Part shown: positions 22,137 to 30,403 of the stretch, piece after piece
Layout: every line of letters begins with the position of its first letter
Position numbering within the stretch: the first letter of the stretch is position 1
Source: Paracoccaceae bacterium
GTDB lineage: Bacteria > Pseudomonadota > Alphaproteobacteria > Rhodobacterales > Rhodobacteraceae
Assembly (NCBI GenBank): GCA_007134865.1
Contig: SLJW01000095.1
Location: 1 to 51,026, forward strand
Direction of reading: 5' to 3'
Length of the DNA stretch: 51,026 nt
The notes under the pieces: generated by a model
Seen by the model: only the letters and a program-made list of their open reading frames with translations
Told to the model about the DNA's origin: nothing
Databases searched by the model: none
Position numbers and translations under genes: made by a program

Positions 22137-22547
22137 TTAGTTGGCAGGGGCCGACAATATTCCCGTAGTCATTTCAACTGCTTGGTTCCATAGGGCGAAT
22201 CCGCCATAGGCTAGAGCAACGACCGTAAGCCCCACAAAAACGTAGTTCCAAATAATGCGCCCGGCCGCCGCTTCGGCACGTTCTGCGGCCGCCCTTACTG
22301 TGCGCAAGTCGCTATCTACAGCATCAAGCCGAGTCCTTATCACCTCGCCCTGACTTGTTAAAATATTGCCGACCTTTTCGATCCCGGCGATGACCTCTGC
22401 GAACCGAGCGTCATTCTGCGCCCGTGTTTTTTCGTCTTGGGCGTCAACGTATTCCCTCATGGTGACCTCCACGGTTCCACCACCGGACCCACCAGAACCA
22501 GACGAACTCCCACCGCTGGTGGGGTACATGGGGATAGGTTCAGCCAT
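22137..22547 (-). CDS. cassette ORF 2: Gly/Ser-rich N-terminus, coiled-coil, C-terminal transmembrane helix, unknown function
   Basis: 136 aa MAEPIPMYPTSGGSSSGSGGSGGGTVEVTMREYVDAQDEKTRAQNDARFAEVIAGIEKVGNILTSQGEVIRTRLDAVDSDLRTVRAAAERAEAAAGRIIWNYVFVGLTVVALAYGGFALW...; start overlaps the stop of ORF 1 (ATGGCTGA). Confidence 0.7.
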   Translation of the reverse strand: MAEPIPMYPTSGGSSSGSGGSGGGTVEVTMREYVDAQDEKTRAQNDARFAEVIAGIEKVGNILTSQGEVIRTRLDAVDSDLRTVRAAAERAEAAAGRIIWNYVFVGLTVVALAYGGFALWNQAVEMTTGILSAPAN

Positions 22548-22857
22548 CTTTTTCCCCTGCATCTCCCGTTCCAGCGTCGCCGGTAGGCGGCACCTGAACG
22601 GCCAAGAATTGCTTTTCGATTCCTGCAAGCATTTCTGCTAAAACTTTGTGTAGTTGAATGGCGTCGGCTGGGTGCAATGTAACGGCCGCGCGCAAAAGCG
22701 GCGTCATTGTGTTCGGGATAAGTTCGCAGAACGCGATCCTGACCCCGGGCTGGCCAATCGTTATGTAGAACTTGTTCGCGCCTGGAGCCGGTCCGGCAAA
22801 GGCCGCAGCCAACTCGTCTTGTGTGACTTCTTGGCGAATCTTTTCCGCGTCGCTCAT
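22540..22857 (-). CDS. cassette ORF 1: small soluble protein of unknown function
   Basis: 105 aa MSDAEKIRQEVTQDELAAAFAGPAPGANKFYITIGQPGVRIAFCELIPNTMTPLLRAAVTLHPADAIQLHKVLAEMLAGIEKQFLAVQ; RBS-like GGGAG 6 nt before ATG. Confidence 0.7.
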   Translation of the reverse strand: MSDAEKIRQEVTQDELAAAFAGPAPGANKFYITIGQPGVRIAFCELIPNTMTPLLRAAVTLHPADAIQLHKVLAEMLAGIEKQFLAVQVPPTGDAGTGDAGEKDG

Positions 22858-22880
22858 CCGCAACTCCCGTAACCGCAAAC

Positions 22881-22909
22881 AGGCTACGTAAACATATAGA
22901 AAGAGTCAA
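22881..22909 (-). promoter_or_regulatory. candidate sigma70-type promoter for the cassette genes
   Basis: Minus strand TTGACT (22909-22904), 17-nt spacer, TAGCCT (22886-22881), ~24 nt upstream of ORF 1 ATG. Confidence 0.45.
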
Positions 22910-22959
22910 TTTTTCATCCTCCGCGCCGGGACCTGTGTGTACAGTGTCGCTGGTTAACG

Positions 22960-23024
22960 CTAGGTAATGAAGCGTACGCTCCATAGCTGGCTTCGGCCTT
23001 GGTGCGTTTGCTACATAAGACCGC
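22960..23024 (-). repeat. right terminal inverted repeat (outer 30-bp plus inner box)
   Basis: Outer 22995-23024 perfect inverse of left end; inner box read on minus strand GCTTCATTACCTAG (22973-22960), 13/14 identical to left inner box. Confidence 0.88.
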
Positions 23025-23066
23025 GTAAGTGCCCGTGGCGGGCCTCGCGGACCGCGCCTCCGGCGG

Positions 23067-23088
23067 GAGTATTTGGGGCAAGATGAAA
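23067..23088 (+). repeat. recurrent intergenic motif, copy B
   Basis: CGCCTCCGGCGG-GAGTATTTGGGGCAAGATGAAA; compare copies at 16642, 36083, 45465. Confidence 0.6.
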
Positions 23089-23195
23089 GCGGGTTTGAGC
23101 GGGTCTGCCTGCCGGGGCGGCAAATTATCTGGTGGAGCCGTTCGGGCGCTTGGCGTAGTTTGGGCGCAAGTTTGGAGCGCAGCGACTCGGACCGG

Positions 23196-23987
23196 ATGAC
23201 AGATGACTGGGAAAGCCGCGACGATATCAGCGCCCGCCGTGCGGCAGAGGCGCTTATTGTCGATGTGGACGGCTATGAGGGTCCGCTTGATCTGCTGCTG
23301 ACGCTTTCGCGCGCGCAGAAGGTCGATCTTAGGCGCATTTCGGTGCTGCAACTGGCCGAGCAATATCTGGGCTTTGTCGAACAGGCGCGCGCGCTGCGGA
23401 TCGAGCTGGCGGCGGATTACCTCGTCATGGCGGCCTGGCTCGCCTATCTGAAATCGCGCTTGCTGCTGCCGCCCGAACCGGGCGAGGAGGGACCATCGGG
23501 TGAGGAACTCGCGGCGCATCTGGCCTGGCAGCTTGAACGCCTGCAGGCGATGCGCGAGGCGGCAGCGCGGCTGATGGGGCGCGACCAGAAGGGTCGCGAT
23601 TTCTTCGCCCGTGGCCAGCCCGAGGCCCTGGCGATCTCGCGCAAGACGCGCTTCGAGGTCGCGCTGATCGACCTGATGCGCGCCTATGCCCGGCTGCGCA
23701 CGCGCGACGAATTCCGCCCCTTTGCCTTTGACCGCTCCGACATCTACCCCTATGAGGCCGCGCTGGAGCGGCTGTCGACGCTGGTGCCGGGGGCGTCCGA
23801 CTGGACGGCGCTGCAGGCCTATCTGCCCGAGGGCTGGCGCGGCGCGGCCAAGCGCAAGCGCTCGGTGATTGCATCGACCTTTGCGGCTTCGCTGGAACTG
23901 GCCAAACAGGGGTCGATCGAGCTGCGCCAGACCGAGAGTTTCGCGCCGTTGCAATTGCGGCGGCGTCAGGGGCGAGCAGATGAGTGA
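23196..23987 (+). CDS. scpA: segregation and condensation protein A
   Basis: VDVDGYEGPLDLLLTLSRAQKVDLRRISVLQLAEQYLGFV...YLVMAAWLAYLKSRLLLP. Confidence 0.94.
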   Translation: MTDDWESRDDISARRAAEALIVDVDGYEGPLDLLLTLSRAQKVDLRRISVLQLAEQYLGFVEQARALRIELAADYLVMAAWLAYLKSRLLLPPEPGEEGPSGEELAAHLAWQLERLQAMREAAARLMGRDQKGRDFFARGQPEALAISRKTRFEVALIDLMRAYARLRTRDEFRPFAFDRSDIYPYEAALERLSTLVPGASDWTALQAYLPEGWRGAAKRKRSVIASTFAASLELAKQGSIELRQTESFAPLQLRRRQGRADE

Positions 23988-24648
23988 TGACCGCGAGCAG
24001 ATGACGGGCGAGGCACCCGAGCGCGGGGAACCGGGTCTGTTTGCGGCCCCGCCCATGGCCGAGCAGGAGCGCATGGTCGAGGCGATCCTCTTCGCCAGCG
24101 CAGAGCCGCTGAGCGCGGCACAGCTTGCCGAGCGCCTGCCTCCGGGCTGCGACGCGACCGAGGCACTCGCGCATTTGCGCTCGCGCTATTCCGGGCGCGG
24201 GGTCAATCTGGTGCGCGTGGGCGATGCCTATGCCATGCGCACCGCGCCCGATCTGGGCTGGCTGATGCAGGCCGAACGGGTCGAGACGCGCAAGCTCTCA
24301 CGCGCGGCCATCGAGACGCTGGCGATTGTCGCCTATCACCAGCCCGTCACCCGCGCCGAAATCGAGGAGATTCGCGGCGTGGCGGTCTCGCGCGGCACCA
24401 TCGATCAGTTGCTGGAACTGGACTGGATCCGCCTCGGGCGGCGGCGGATGACACCGGGGCGGCCCGTGACCTTTGTCGTCACCGAAGAATTCCTCGATCA
24501 TTTCGGGCTCGAGTCTGCGCGCGATCTGCCGGGGCTCAAGGAATTGCGCGAGGCGGGGCTTCTCGACAGCCGCCCGATGCCGGGGCAGCCGGGTGATGAT
24601 GAAGGAGAGGGCGCCGCCACGGGTCAGAGCGAGCTTTTCGAGGATTGA
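23980..24648 (+). CDS. scpB: SMC-Scp complex subunit ScpB
   Basis: Overlaps scpA by 8 bp; MVEAILFASAEPLSAAQLAERLP...LSRAAIETLAIVAYHQPVTRAEIEEIRGVAVSRGTIDQLLELDWI. Confidence 0.95.
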   Translation: MSDDREQMTGEAPERGEPGLFAAPPMAEQERMVEAILFASAEPLSAAQLAERLPPGCDATEALAHLRSRYSGRGVNLVRVGDAYAMRTAPDLGWLMQAERVETRKLSRAAIETLAIVAYHQPVTRAEIEEIRGVAVSRGTIDQLLELDWIRLGRRRMTPGRPVTFVVTEEFLDHFGLESARDLPGLKELREAGLLDSRPMPGQPGDDEGEGAATGQSELFED

Positions 24649-24721
24649 ACCCGGGCCCCCTTGAGGTCTACGCGGCAAGAGTCTAGGTGTTTTTGCATCA
24701 CTACACATGTTCAGGGACCCC

Positions 24722-25882
24722 ATGCCGATCCGCAACCGCTTCGCCGAAATGCTGCCCGAAATCGCCGCCTGGCGGCAGGATTTCCACGCCCATCCCGAAT
24801 TGCGCTTCGAGTGCCACCGCACCGCGCATATCGTCGCCGAAAAGCTGCGCGAATTCGGTTGTGATGAGGTGGTGGAGGGGATCGGCGTGACCGGAGTCGT
24901 CGGGCTGATCCATGGCCGCACGCGGGCAGCGGGGCGTGTGATCGGCCTGCGCGCCGATATGGATGCGCTGCCGATTCATGAAGCCACTGGCAAACCCTAT
25001 GCCTCAATTCACCACGGCAAGATGCATGCCTGCGGCCATGACGGGCACACGGCGATGCTGCTGGGGGCGGCGAAATACCTCTGCGAGACGCGGAATTTCG
25101 ACGGCACGGTGGCGGTGATCTTCCAGCCCGCCGAAGAGGGCGGCGCTGGGGCCAAGGTCATGTGCGAGGCCGGACTGATGGAACGCTTCGGCATTCAGGA
25201 AGTTTACGCGATGCACAACCGCCCCGGCCACCCGCTGGGCGAGTTCAACATTCGCGAAGGCGCGTTCTATGCCGCCTGCGACGAGTTCCGCATCACCATC
25301 GAGGGCAAGGGCGGGCATGCGGCGAAGCCGCATGCCACGATCGATCCTGTCATGGTGTCGAGCCATCTGATCATGGCACTGCAGACCATCGCCAGTCGCA
25401 ATGCCGATCCGACGCAGAATATCGTCCTGTCGGTCTGCGGCGTGCGCAGCGAGACAACGGCGTTCAACGTGATCCCGCAGCATGTGGAATTGCGCGGCAC
25501 GATCCGGACCCATGATCCTGCGGTGCGTCAATTGGTCGAGCGGCGGCTGCATGCTGTGGTCGAGGCAACGGCGGCGGGGTTCGGGGCGCAGGCCGAAGTC
25601 GAGTTCGTCGAGGGCTATCCGGTGATGGTGAACCATCCCGCCGAGACCGAGATCGCCCGGCAGGTGGCCAAGGATGTGTCGGGTCAATGCCTTGAAGCCG
25701 GTTACAACATGGGCGGCGAGGATTTCTCCTATATGCTGGAAGAACGCCCCGGCGCCTATATCGTGCTCGGTGCGGGCGAGGGGGCGGGGCTGCACCACCC
25801 CGAATATGATTTCAATGACGAGATCATCCCCTATGGCTGTTCCTGGTTTGTCGGCATTGCCGAGCAGCGTTTGCGGGCCTGA
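24722..25882 (+). CDS. M20 family amidohydrolase (hippurate hydrolase / N-acyl amino acid hydrolase type)
   Basis: WRQDFHAHPELRFECHRTAHIVAEKLREFG...LRADMDALPIHEATG...MHACGHDGHTAMLLGAAKYL...GGEDFSYMLEERPGAYIVLG. Confidence 0.93.
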   Translation: MPIRNRFAEMLPEIAAWRQDFHAHPELRFECHRTAHIVAEKLREFGCDEVVEGIGVTGVVGLIHGRTRAAGRVIGLRADMDALPIHEATGKPYASIHHGKMHACGHDGHTAMLLGAAKYLCETRNFDGTVAVIFQPAEEGGAGAKVMCEAGLMERFGIQEVYAMHNRPGHPLGEFNIREGAFYAACDEFRITIEGKGGHAAKPHATIDPVMVSSHLIMALQTIASRNADPTQNIVLSVCGVRSETTAFNVIPQHVELRGTIRTHDPAVRQLVERRLHAVVEATAAGFGAQAEVEFVEGYPVMVNHPAETEIARQVAKDVSGQCLEAGYNMGGEDFSYMLEERPGAYIVLGAGEGAGLHHPEYDFNDEIIPYGCSWFVGIAEQRLRA

Positions 25883-26335
25883 CGACCCTATGCCCTTGTG
25901 ATACATACAGGTTTTCCAAGCGAGCGCTGCGCGAAGCGCAGCGCCCGCTTGACCTGGAAGACTGGTCTTCTGACCCTGCTGCCCGTCTGATTGAACGGAT
26001 ACGCAGCGCGCAGTGCGGCGCCCCGCGACTGGCTGGGTTCTGCAACACGGATCTCTCGCCATTATCGAGCGCATGGCCCCAGTTCGGCTGTGGGGTTTCG
26101 CGCGAGCTTGAAGGTATCTGACTCGTCCAGGCCGTGCTGCGCTGCGCGCAGCACGGCCATCATATCTCAGTAAATAATCATAACTTTGCAGGATCATAGC
26201 GCGCTCTGTTCATTCAGACTTGACTCCCGGCCTGTGCCGGAGTCCACTTGTGTCATGGGTCACGGGTAGCGCAACCCGCTGCCGCGTGCCCGAAGAGCTG
26301 CCGTTCATGAGCAGCGATCTGACATGGAGGAATAC

Positions 26336-27301
26336 ATGAACAAGCAACTGGCAACTGGTCTTGTCGCCCTCGGCACGATGATGGGATCGGCCGCAATGGC
26401 GCAGGAGACCTTCATCTCCATCGGCACTGGCGGGGTGACAGGGGTCTATTATCCGGCTGGTGGCGCCATCTGCCGTCTGGTCAATCGCGACCGGGCCGAG
26501 CATGGCATCCGCTGCGGGGTGGAATCGACCGGTGGGTCGATCTTCAACATCAACGCCATCCGCTCGGGCGAGCTGGAATTCGGCGTGGCGCAATCGGACT
26601 GGCAGTATCACGCCTACAACGGCACCTCGCGCTTCGAGGATGATGGCCCGTTCGAAGGTCTGCGTGCGATGTTCTCGCTGCACCCGGAGCCCTTCACTGT
26701 GGTCGCCCGCGCCGATGCCGGCATCACCAGCTTTGACGATTTGCCCGGCAAGCGCGTCAATATCGGCAACCCCGGCTCGGGCCAGCGCGGCACGATGGAA
26801 GTCGTGATGGCGGCCATGGGCTGGACCGAGGATACGTTCGGCCAAGTGACCGAACTGCCCGCCGGTGAGCAGTCGCTGGCGCTGTGCGACAACAATGTGG
26901 ACGCCATCGTCTACACAGTCGGCCACCCCTCGGGCGCGATTCAGGAAGCCACGACGGCTTGCGATACGGTGCTGGTGAATGTGGACAATGACACGATCCG
27001 CGAGCTGGTCGAGGATCGTGACTATTACCGCATGGCGACCATCCCCGGCGGCATGTATCGCGGCACGGACGAGGATATCACCACCTTCGGTGTTGGCGCG
27101 ACCTTCGTCACGTCGGATGCCGTGCCGGAAGAAGTCGCCTTCCAGGTGGCGCGCGCGATCTTCGAGAATCTCGACCAGTTCACCTCGCTGCACCCGGCAC
27201 TGGCGAATCTCGACCCCGCGGAAATGGTCAGCGACGGCCTGTCGGCTCCGCTACATGACGGGGCGGCACGCTTCTTTACCGAAGCGGGCATGATGGACTG
27301 A
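26336..27301 (+). CDS. TAXI family TRAP transporter solute-binding protein
   Basis: Signal peptide; FISIGTGGVTGVYYPAGGAICRLVNRDRAEHGIRCGVESTGGSIFNINAIRSGELEFGVAQSDWQYHAYNGT. Confidence 0.93.
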   Translation: MNKQLATGLVALGTMMGSAAMAQETFISIGTGGVTGVYYPAGGAICRLVNRDRAEHGIRCGVESTGGSIFNINAIRSGELEFGVAQSDWQYHAYNGTSRFEDDGPFEGLRAMFSLHPEPFTVVARADAGITSFDDLPGKRVNIGNPGSGQRGTMEVVMAAMGWTEDTFGQVTELPAGEQSLALCDNNVDAIVYTVGHPSGAIQEATTACDTVLVNVDNDTIRELVEDRDYYRMATIPGGMYRGTDEDITTFGVGATFVTSDAVPEEVAFQVARAIFENLDQFTSLHPALANLDPAEMVSDGLSAPLHDGAARFFTEAGMMD

Positions 27302-27324
27302 TTGTCTGACTTGATCTGACAGAT

Positions 27325-27352
27325 GGCGCAGCGCGGGTACCCGCGCTGCGCC
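27325..27352. promoter_or_regulatory. 28-bp perfect palindrome between TRAP binding-protein and permease genes (candidate mRNA stem-loop)
   Basis: GGCGCAGCGCGGGTACCCGCGCTGCGCC is its own reverse complement. Confidence 0.7.
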
Positions 27353-27411
27353 ACACAGCAGGCTCGTAAAAGCCTGACAAAAAAGACATCACGATCAACG
27401 GGGGAAGGCGC

Positions 27412-30117
27412 ATGTCCACGGCGCAAAAGCCGGAAGGCCGCAAGTTCAGCGACGAAGAGCTTCAGGACCTGGTTTCCAGCACCGATTCGGGCGCGCGCAA
27501 CCCAGATAACCGGATTGTGGCGCTGCTGATCGCGGCGGTGGCCTTTCTCTGGTCGAGTTTTCAGATCTGGATCGCCGATCCGCAATTCCAGTTCGCCCAG
27601 CATATCCCCTTTGCGCGCGTCATCGGCTCGGACCAGACCCGCCCGCTGCACCTGACATTCGCGATGTTTCTGGCCTTTCTGGCCTATCCCGCCTTCAAGA
27701 ATTCGCCGCGCCGCTACATCCCCTGGTATGACTGGATCCTGGCGCTCGTGGCCTCGGGCTGCGCTTTCTACGTGTTCTGGTTCTCGCGCGAGATCTCGCG
27801 CACCGCGCGCGAGGGGCGGTTGGAACAATGGGTGACGGCCGACACGCCGATCCTGAGCAATTTCGAATGGCTGTTCGGCCCGGTGATCTTTCCGCAGATC
27901 ATTGTCGGGACGATCGGCCTCGTGCTGCTGCTCGAAGCCTCGCGCCGGGCGCTGGGGCCTGCGCTGACCATCGTTGGCGGTATCTTCCTTGCCTATAGCT
28001 ATTTCGGGCAGGGCTGGCTGATCCCCGATCTGATCGCGCATGAGGGGCGTAGCTTCAACGCCATCATCAACACGCAATGGCTTGGCACCGAGGGTGTGTT
28101 CGGCATCCCGCTCGGGGTCTCGACGGCCTTTGTCTTCCTCTTCGTGCTGTTCGGCGCGCTTCTCGACAAGGCGGGTGCCGGCAATTACTTCATCAAGCTC
28201 GCCTTTGCCGGGCTGGGCCACCTGCGCGGCGGGCCTGCCAAGGCCGCTGTCGTTGGCTCGGGGGCGACCGGGCTGATCTCGGGCTCCTCCATCGCCAATG
28301 TGGTCACCACCGGCACCTTCACCATCCCGCTGATGAAGCGCGTGGGCTTCACCCGCGAAAAGGCGGGCGCGGTCGAGGTGTCAAGCTCGGTCAATGGACA
28401 GATCATGCCGCCAGTGATGGGCGCCGCCGCCTTTCTGATGGTCGAATTCGTCGGCATCTCCTATCTGGAAGTGATCAAGCACGCCTTCATCCCGGCAGTG
28501 ATCTCCTATATCGCGCTGATCTATATCGTCCATCTGGAAGCGCTGAAGAACGGCATCCCCGCGCTGGGGCAGGGGGCGAGCCTGCTGAGGATGCTGTTCA
28601 AGGTCGCGATTGGCTTTGTCGTTGCGGGCACAGTGTTCTACGGTGTTGTAGCGGCTGTGGGTTTCCTGCGCGATGTGGCCCCGGCGATTTCCGAGCCGGT
28701 TATCATCGGGGTGATCCTTGTGATTTACCTCGCCTGTCTCTGGGTGGCCGCGCAGCGCTCGGATCTGGAACTCGACGATCCGAATGCCAAGGAAATCAAG
28801 CTGCCGGTGATGCGCGAGGTCTTCCCGACCGGGCTGCATTTCCTGCTGCCGATCCTCGTGCTGATCTGGTTCCTGATGGTCGAGCGCCAGTCACCTGCCA
28901 AATCGGCCTATTTCGCTGTCGTGACCATGCTGTTCATCATCCTGACCCAGCGCCCGATCAAGGCGATGTTCCGGGGCGAGGGCGGGTTCGTGCAGCAAGC
29001 GCGCCGCGGGGTCGAGGATCTGATTGATGGCATGATCGCAGGCGCGCGCAACATGATCGGGATCGCGGTGGCGACCGGTGCTGCCGGTGTGATCGTGGCG
29101 ACAGTGACGCGCACGCCCATCGGCACGGAGCTCGCCGGGCTGGTCGAGATGCTGGCGCTGGGCAACCTGTTCCTGATGCTGCTGCTGGTGGGTCTGTTCT
29201 CGCTGATCCTGGGGCTGGGGCTACCGACAACGGCGAATTATATCGTGGTCTCGTCGCTGATGGCGACTGTGGTGGTCTCGCTTGGGGCGCAGGAAGGGCT
29301 GATCGTGCCGCTGATCGCCGCGCACCTTTTCGTCTTCTATTTCGGGCTCATGGCCGATGTCACGCCACCTGTGGGGCTTGCGAGTTTCGCGGCTTCGGCG
29401 GTCTCGGGCGGCGACCCGATCCGAACCGGCTTTCAGGCCTTTTTCTACAGTTTGCGCACGCTCGCGCTGCCCTTCCTCTTCATTTACAACCCCACGCTGA
29501 TCCTCTACGGGGTCGATCTGGGCACGGTAGCGGGGCTCGCGCAGGCGGCGTTCATCTTTGTGGTGGCGACCTTTGCGATGCTGCTGTTTGCAGCCGCATC
29601 GCAAGGCTATTTCCTCGCCCGCTCGAAGATCTACGAATCCGCCGCCTTGCTGCTTGTGGCCTTCACCCTCTTCGTGCCGAATTTCTGGCTCGACCGTGTC
29701 CAGCCCGAATTCGAGCGTATGCCGGGGCTGCAATTCGAGGAGGTGCTGAGCGCGGCAGAGCCGGGCGAGGAGTTGCGCATCGAAGTGCGCGGGCCGGATT
29801 TCACGACCGGGCAGATGCGTGACCTGACACTGGTGCTGGATGTGGATGACACACCCGAGGCGCAGCGTGTGGCCGATACCGGGCTGTTCCTGATGCCCGA
29901 GGAGGACCGCATGGTGCTGGATGAGCCGATGTTCGGCTCGCCCTTCCAGCAGAGTCTTGGCGATTATGACTTCTATGGCAGCGAGCCAGTCGAGCTTGTC
30001 GCCGTCTTGCGCCCCGCCGATCGGATGCCCGAGCAGCTCTTCTACATTCCCGCTCTCCTCCTGTTGCTGGGTGTGATCCTGCTGCAGCGGCGGCGGCAGA
30101 CGCAGCCAGCCTTCTGA
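27412..30117 (+). CDS. TRAP transporter fused permease (4TM/12TM), with C-terminal DUF3394-like region
   Basis: 901 aa; many TM segments; GSSIANVVTTGTFTIPLMKRVGFTREKAGAVEVSSSVNGQIMPPVMGAAAFLMVEFVG; GLGLPTTANYIVVSSLMA; HLFVFYFGLMADVTPPVGLASFAASAVSGGDPI. Confidence 0.95.
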   Translation: MSTAQKPEGRKFSDEELQDLVSSTDSGARNPDNRIVALLIAAVAFLWSSFQIWIADPQFQFAQHIPFARVIGSDQTRPLHLTFAMFLAFLAYPAFKNSPRRYIPWYDWILALVASGCAFYVFWFSREISRTAREGRLEQWVTADTPILSNFEWLFGPVIFPQIIVGTIGLVLLLEASRRALGPALTIVGGIFLAYSYFGQGWLIPDLIAHEGRSFNAIINTQWLGTEGVFGIPLGVSTAFVFLFVLFGALLDKAGAGNYFIKLAFAGLGHLRGGPAKAAVVGSGATGLISGSSIANVVTTGTFTIPLMKRVGFTREKAGAVEVSSSVNGQIMPPVMGAAAFLMVEFVGISYLEVIKHAFIPAVISYIALIYIVHLEALKNGIPALGQGASLLRMLFKVAIGFVVAGTVFYGVVAAVGFLRDVAPAISEPVIIGVILVIYLACLWVAAQRSDLELDDPNAKEIKLPVMREVFPTGLHFLLPILVLIWFLMVERQSPAKSAYFAVVTMLFIILTQRPIKAMFRGEGGFVQQARRGVEDLIDGMIAGARNMIGIAVATGAAGVIVATVTRTPIGTELAGLVEMLALGNLFLMLLLVGLFSLILGLGLPTTANYIVVSSLMATVVVSLGAQEGLIVPLIAAHLFVFYFGLMADVTPPVGLASFAASAVSGGDPIRTGFQAFFYSLRTLALPFLFIYNPTLILYGVDLGTVAGLAQAAFIFVVATFAMLLFAAASQGYFLARSKIYESAALLLVAFTLFVPNFWLDRVQPEFERMPGLQFEEVLSAAEPGEELRIEVRGPDFTTGQMRDLTLVLDVDDTPEAQRVADTGLFLMPEEDRMVLDEPMFGSPFQQSLGDYDFYGSEPVELVAVLRPADRMPEQLFYIPALLLLLGVILLQRRRQTQPAF

Positions 30118-30150
30118 CAGCGGTGCGAGTCGTATTCGTGGTCTCGCAGC

Positions 30151-30179
30151 GCAAGCCGGGGGCGCAGCTCCCGGCTTGC
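30151..30179 (+). terminator. terminator-like hairpin downstream of TRAP permease
   Basis: GCAAGCCGGG-ggcgcagct-CCCGGCTTGC then TTGATTGC. Confidence 0.55.
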
Positions 30180-30403
30180 TTGATTGCTGATCTTTGCAAA
30201 TAACTCATGCGCAGCGCCTGAACCTCTGGGCCTCCACGGCCTGTGCGACAGACGCTTGTCTGGATGGCTGGCTTCCTTGGCGCGGTCAGTAAGCGACAAA
30301 GCCGGTTGCCAAAGCGCTTTGGTCGGGCGGGGGCGAAGCCGCCGCCCGCCTCCAGGACGTATCACATTGAGAGTTTTCAGGGCGCGCGCCCCTGCGGGCG
30401 CGC

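Larger units (their letters stand above)
22021..23030. mobile_element. candidate non-autonomous, cargo-carrying mobile cassette (inverted repeats, imperfect 6-bp target duplication, no transposase)
   Basis: Perfect 30-bp IR GCGGTCTTATGTAGCAAACGCACCAAGGCC at 22027-22056 and its reverse complement at 22995-23024; flanks GTAACT (22021-22026) and GTAAGT (23025-23030); a line inside (22141-22200) hand-counts 50% GC. Confidence 0.8.

Noticed and set aside
22914-24074. 386-aa minus-strand ORF running from the cassette across scpA
   Set aside because: Spans the cassette right end and scpA antisense; no coherent protein, chance open frame.
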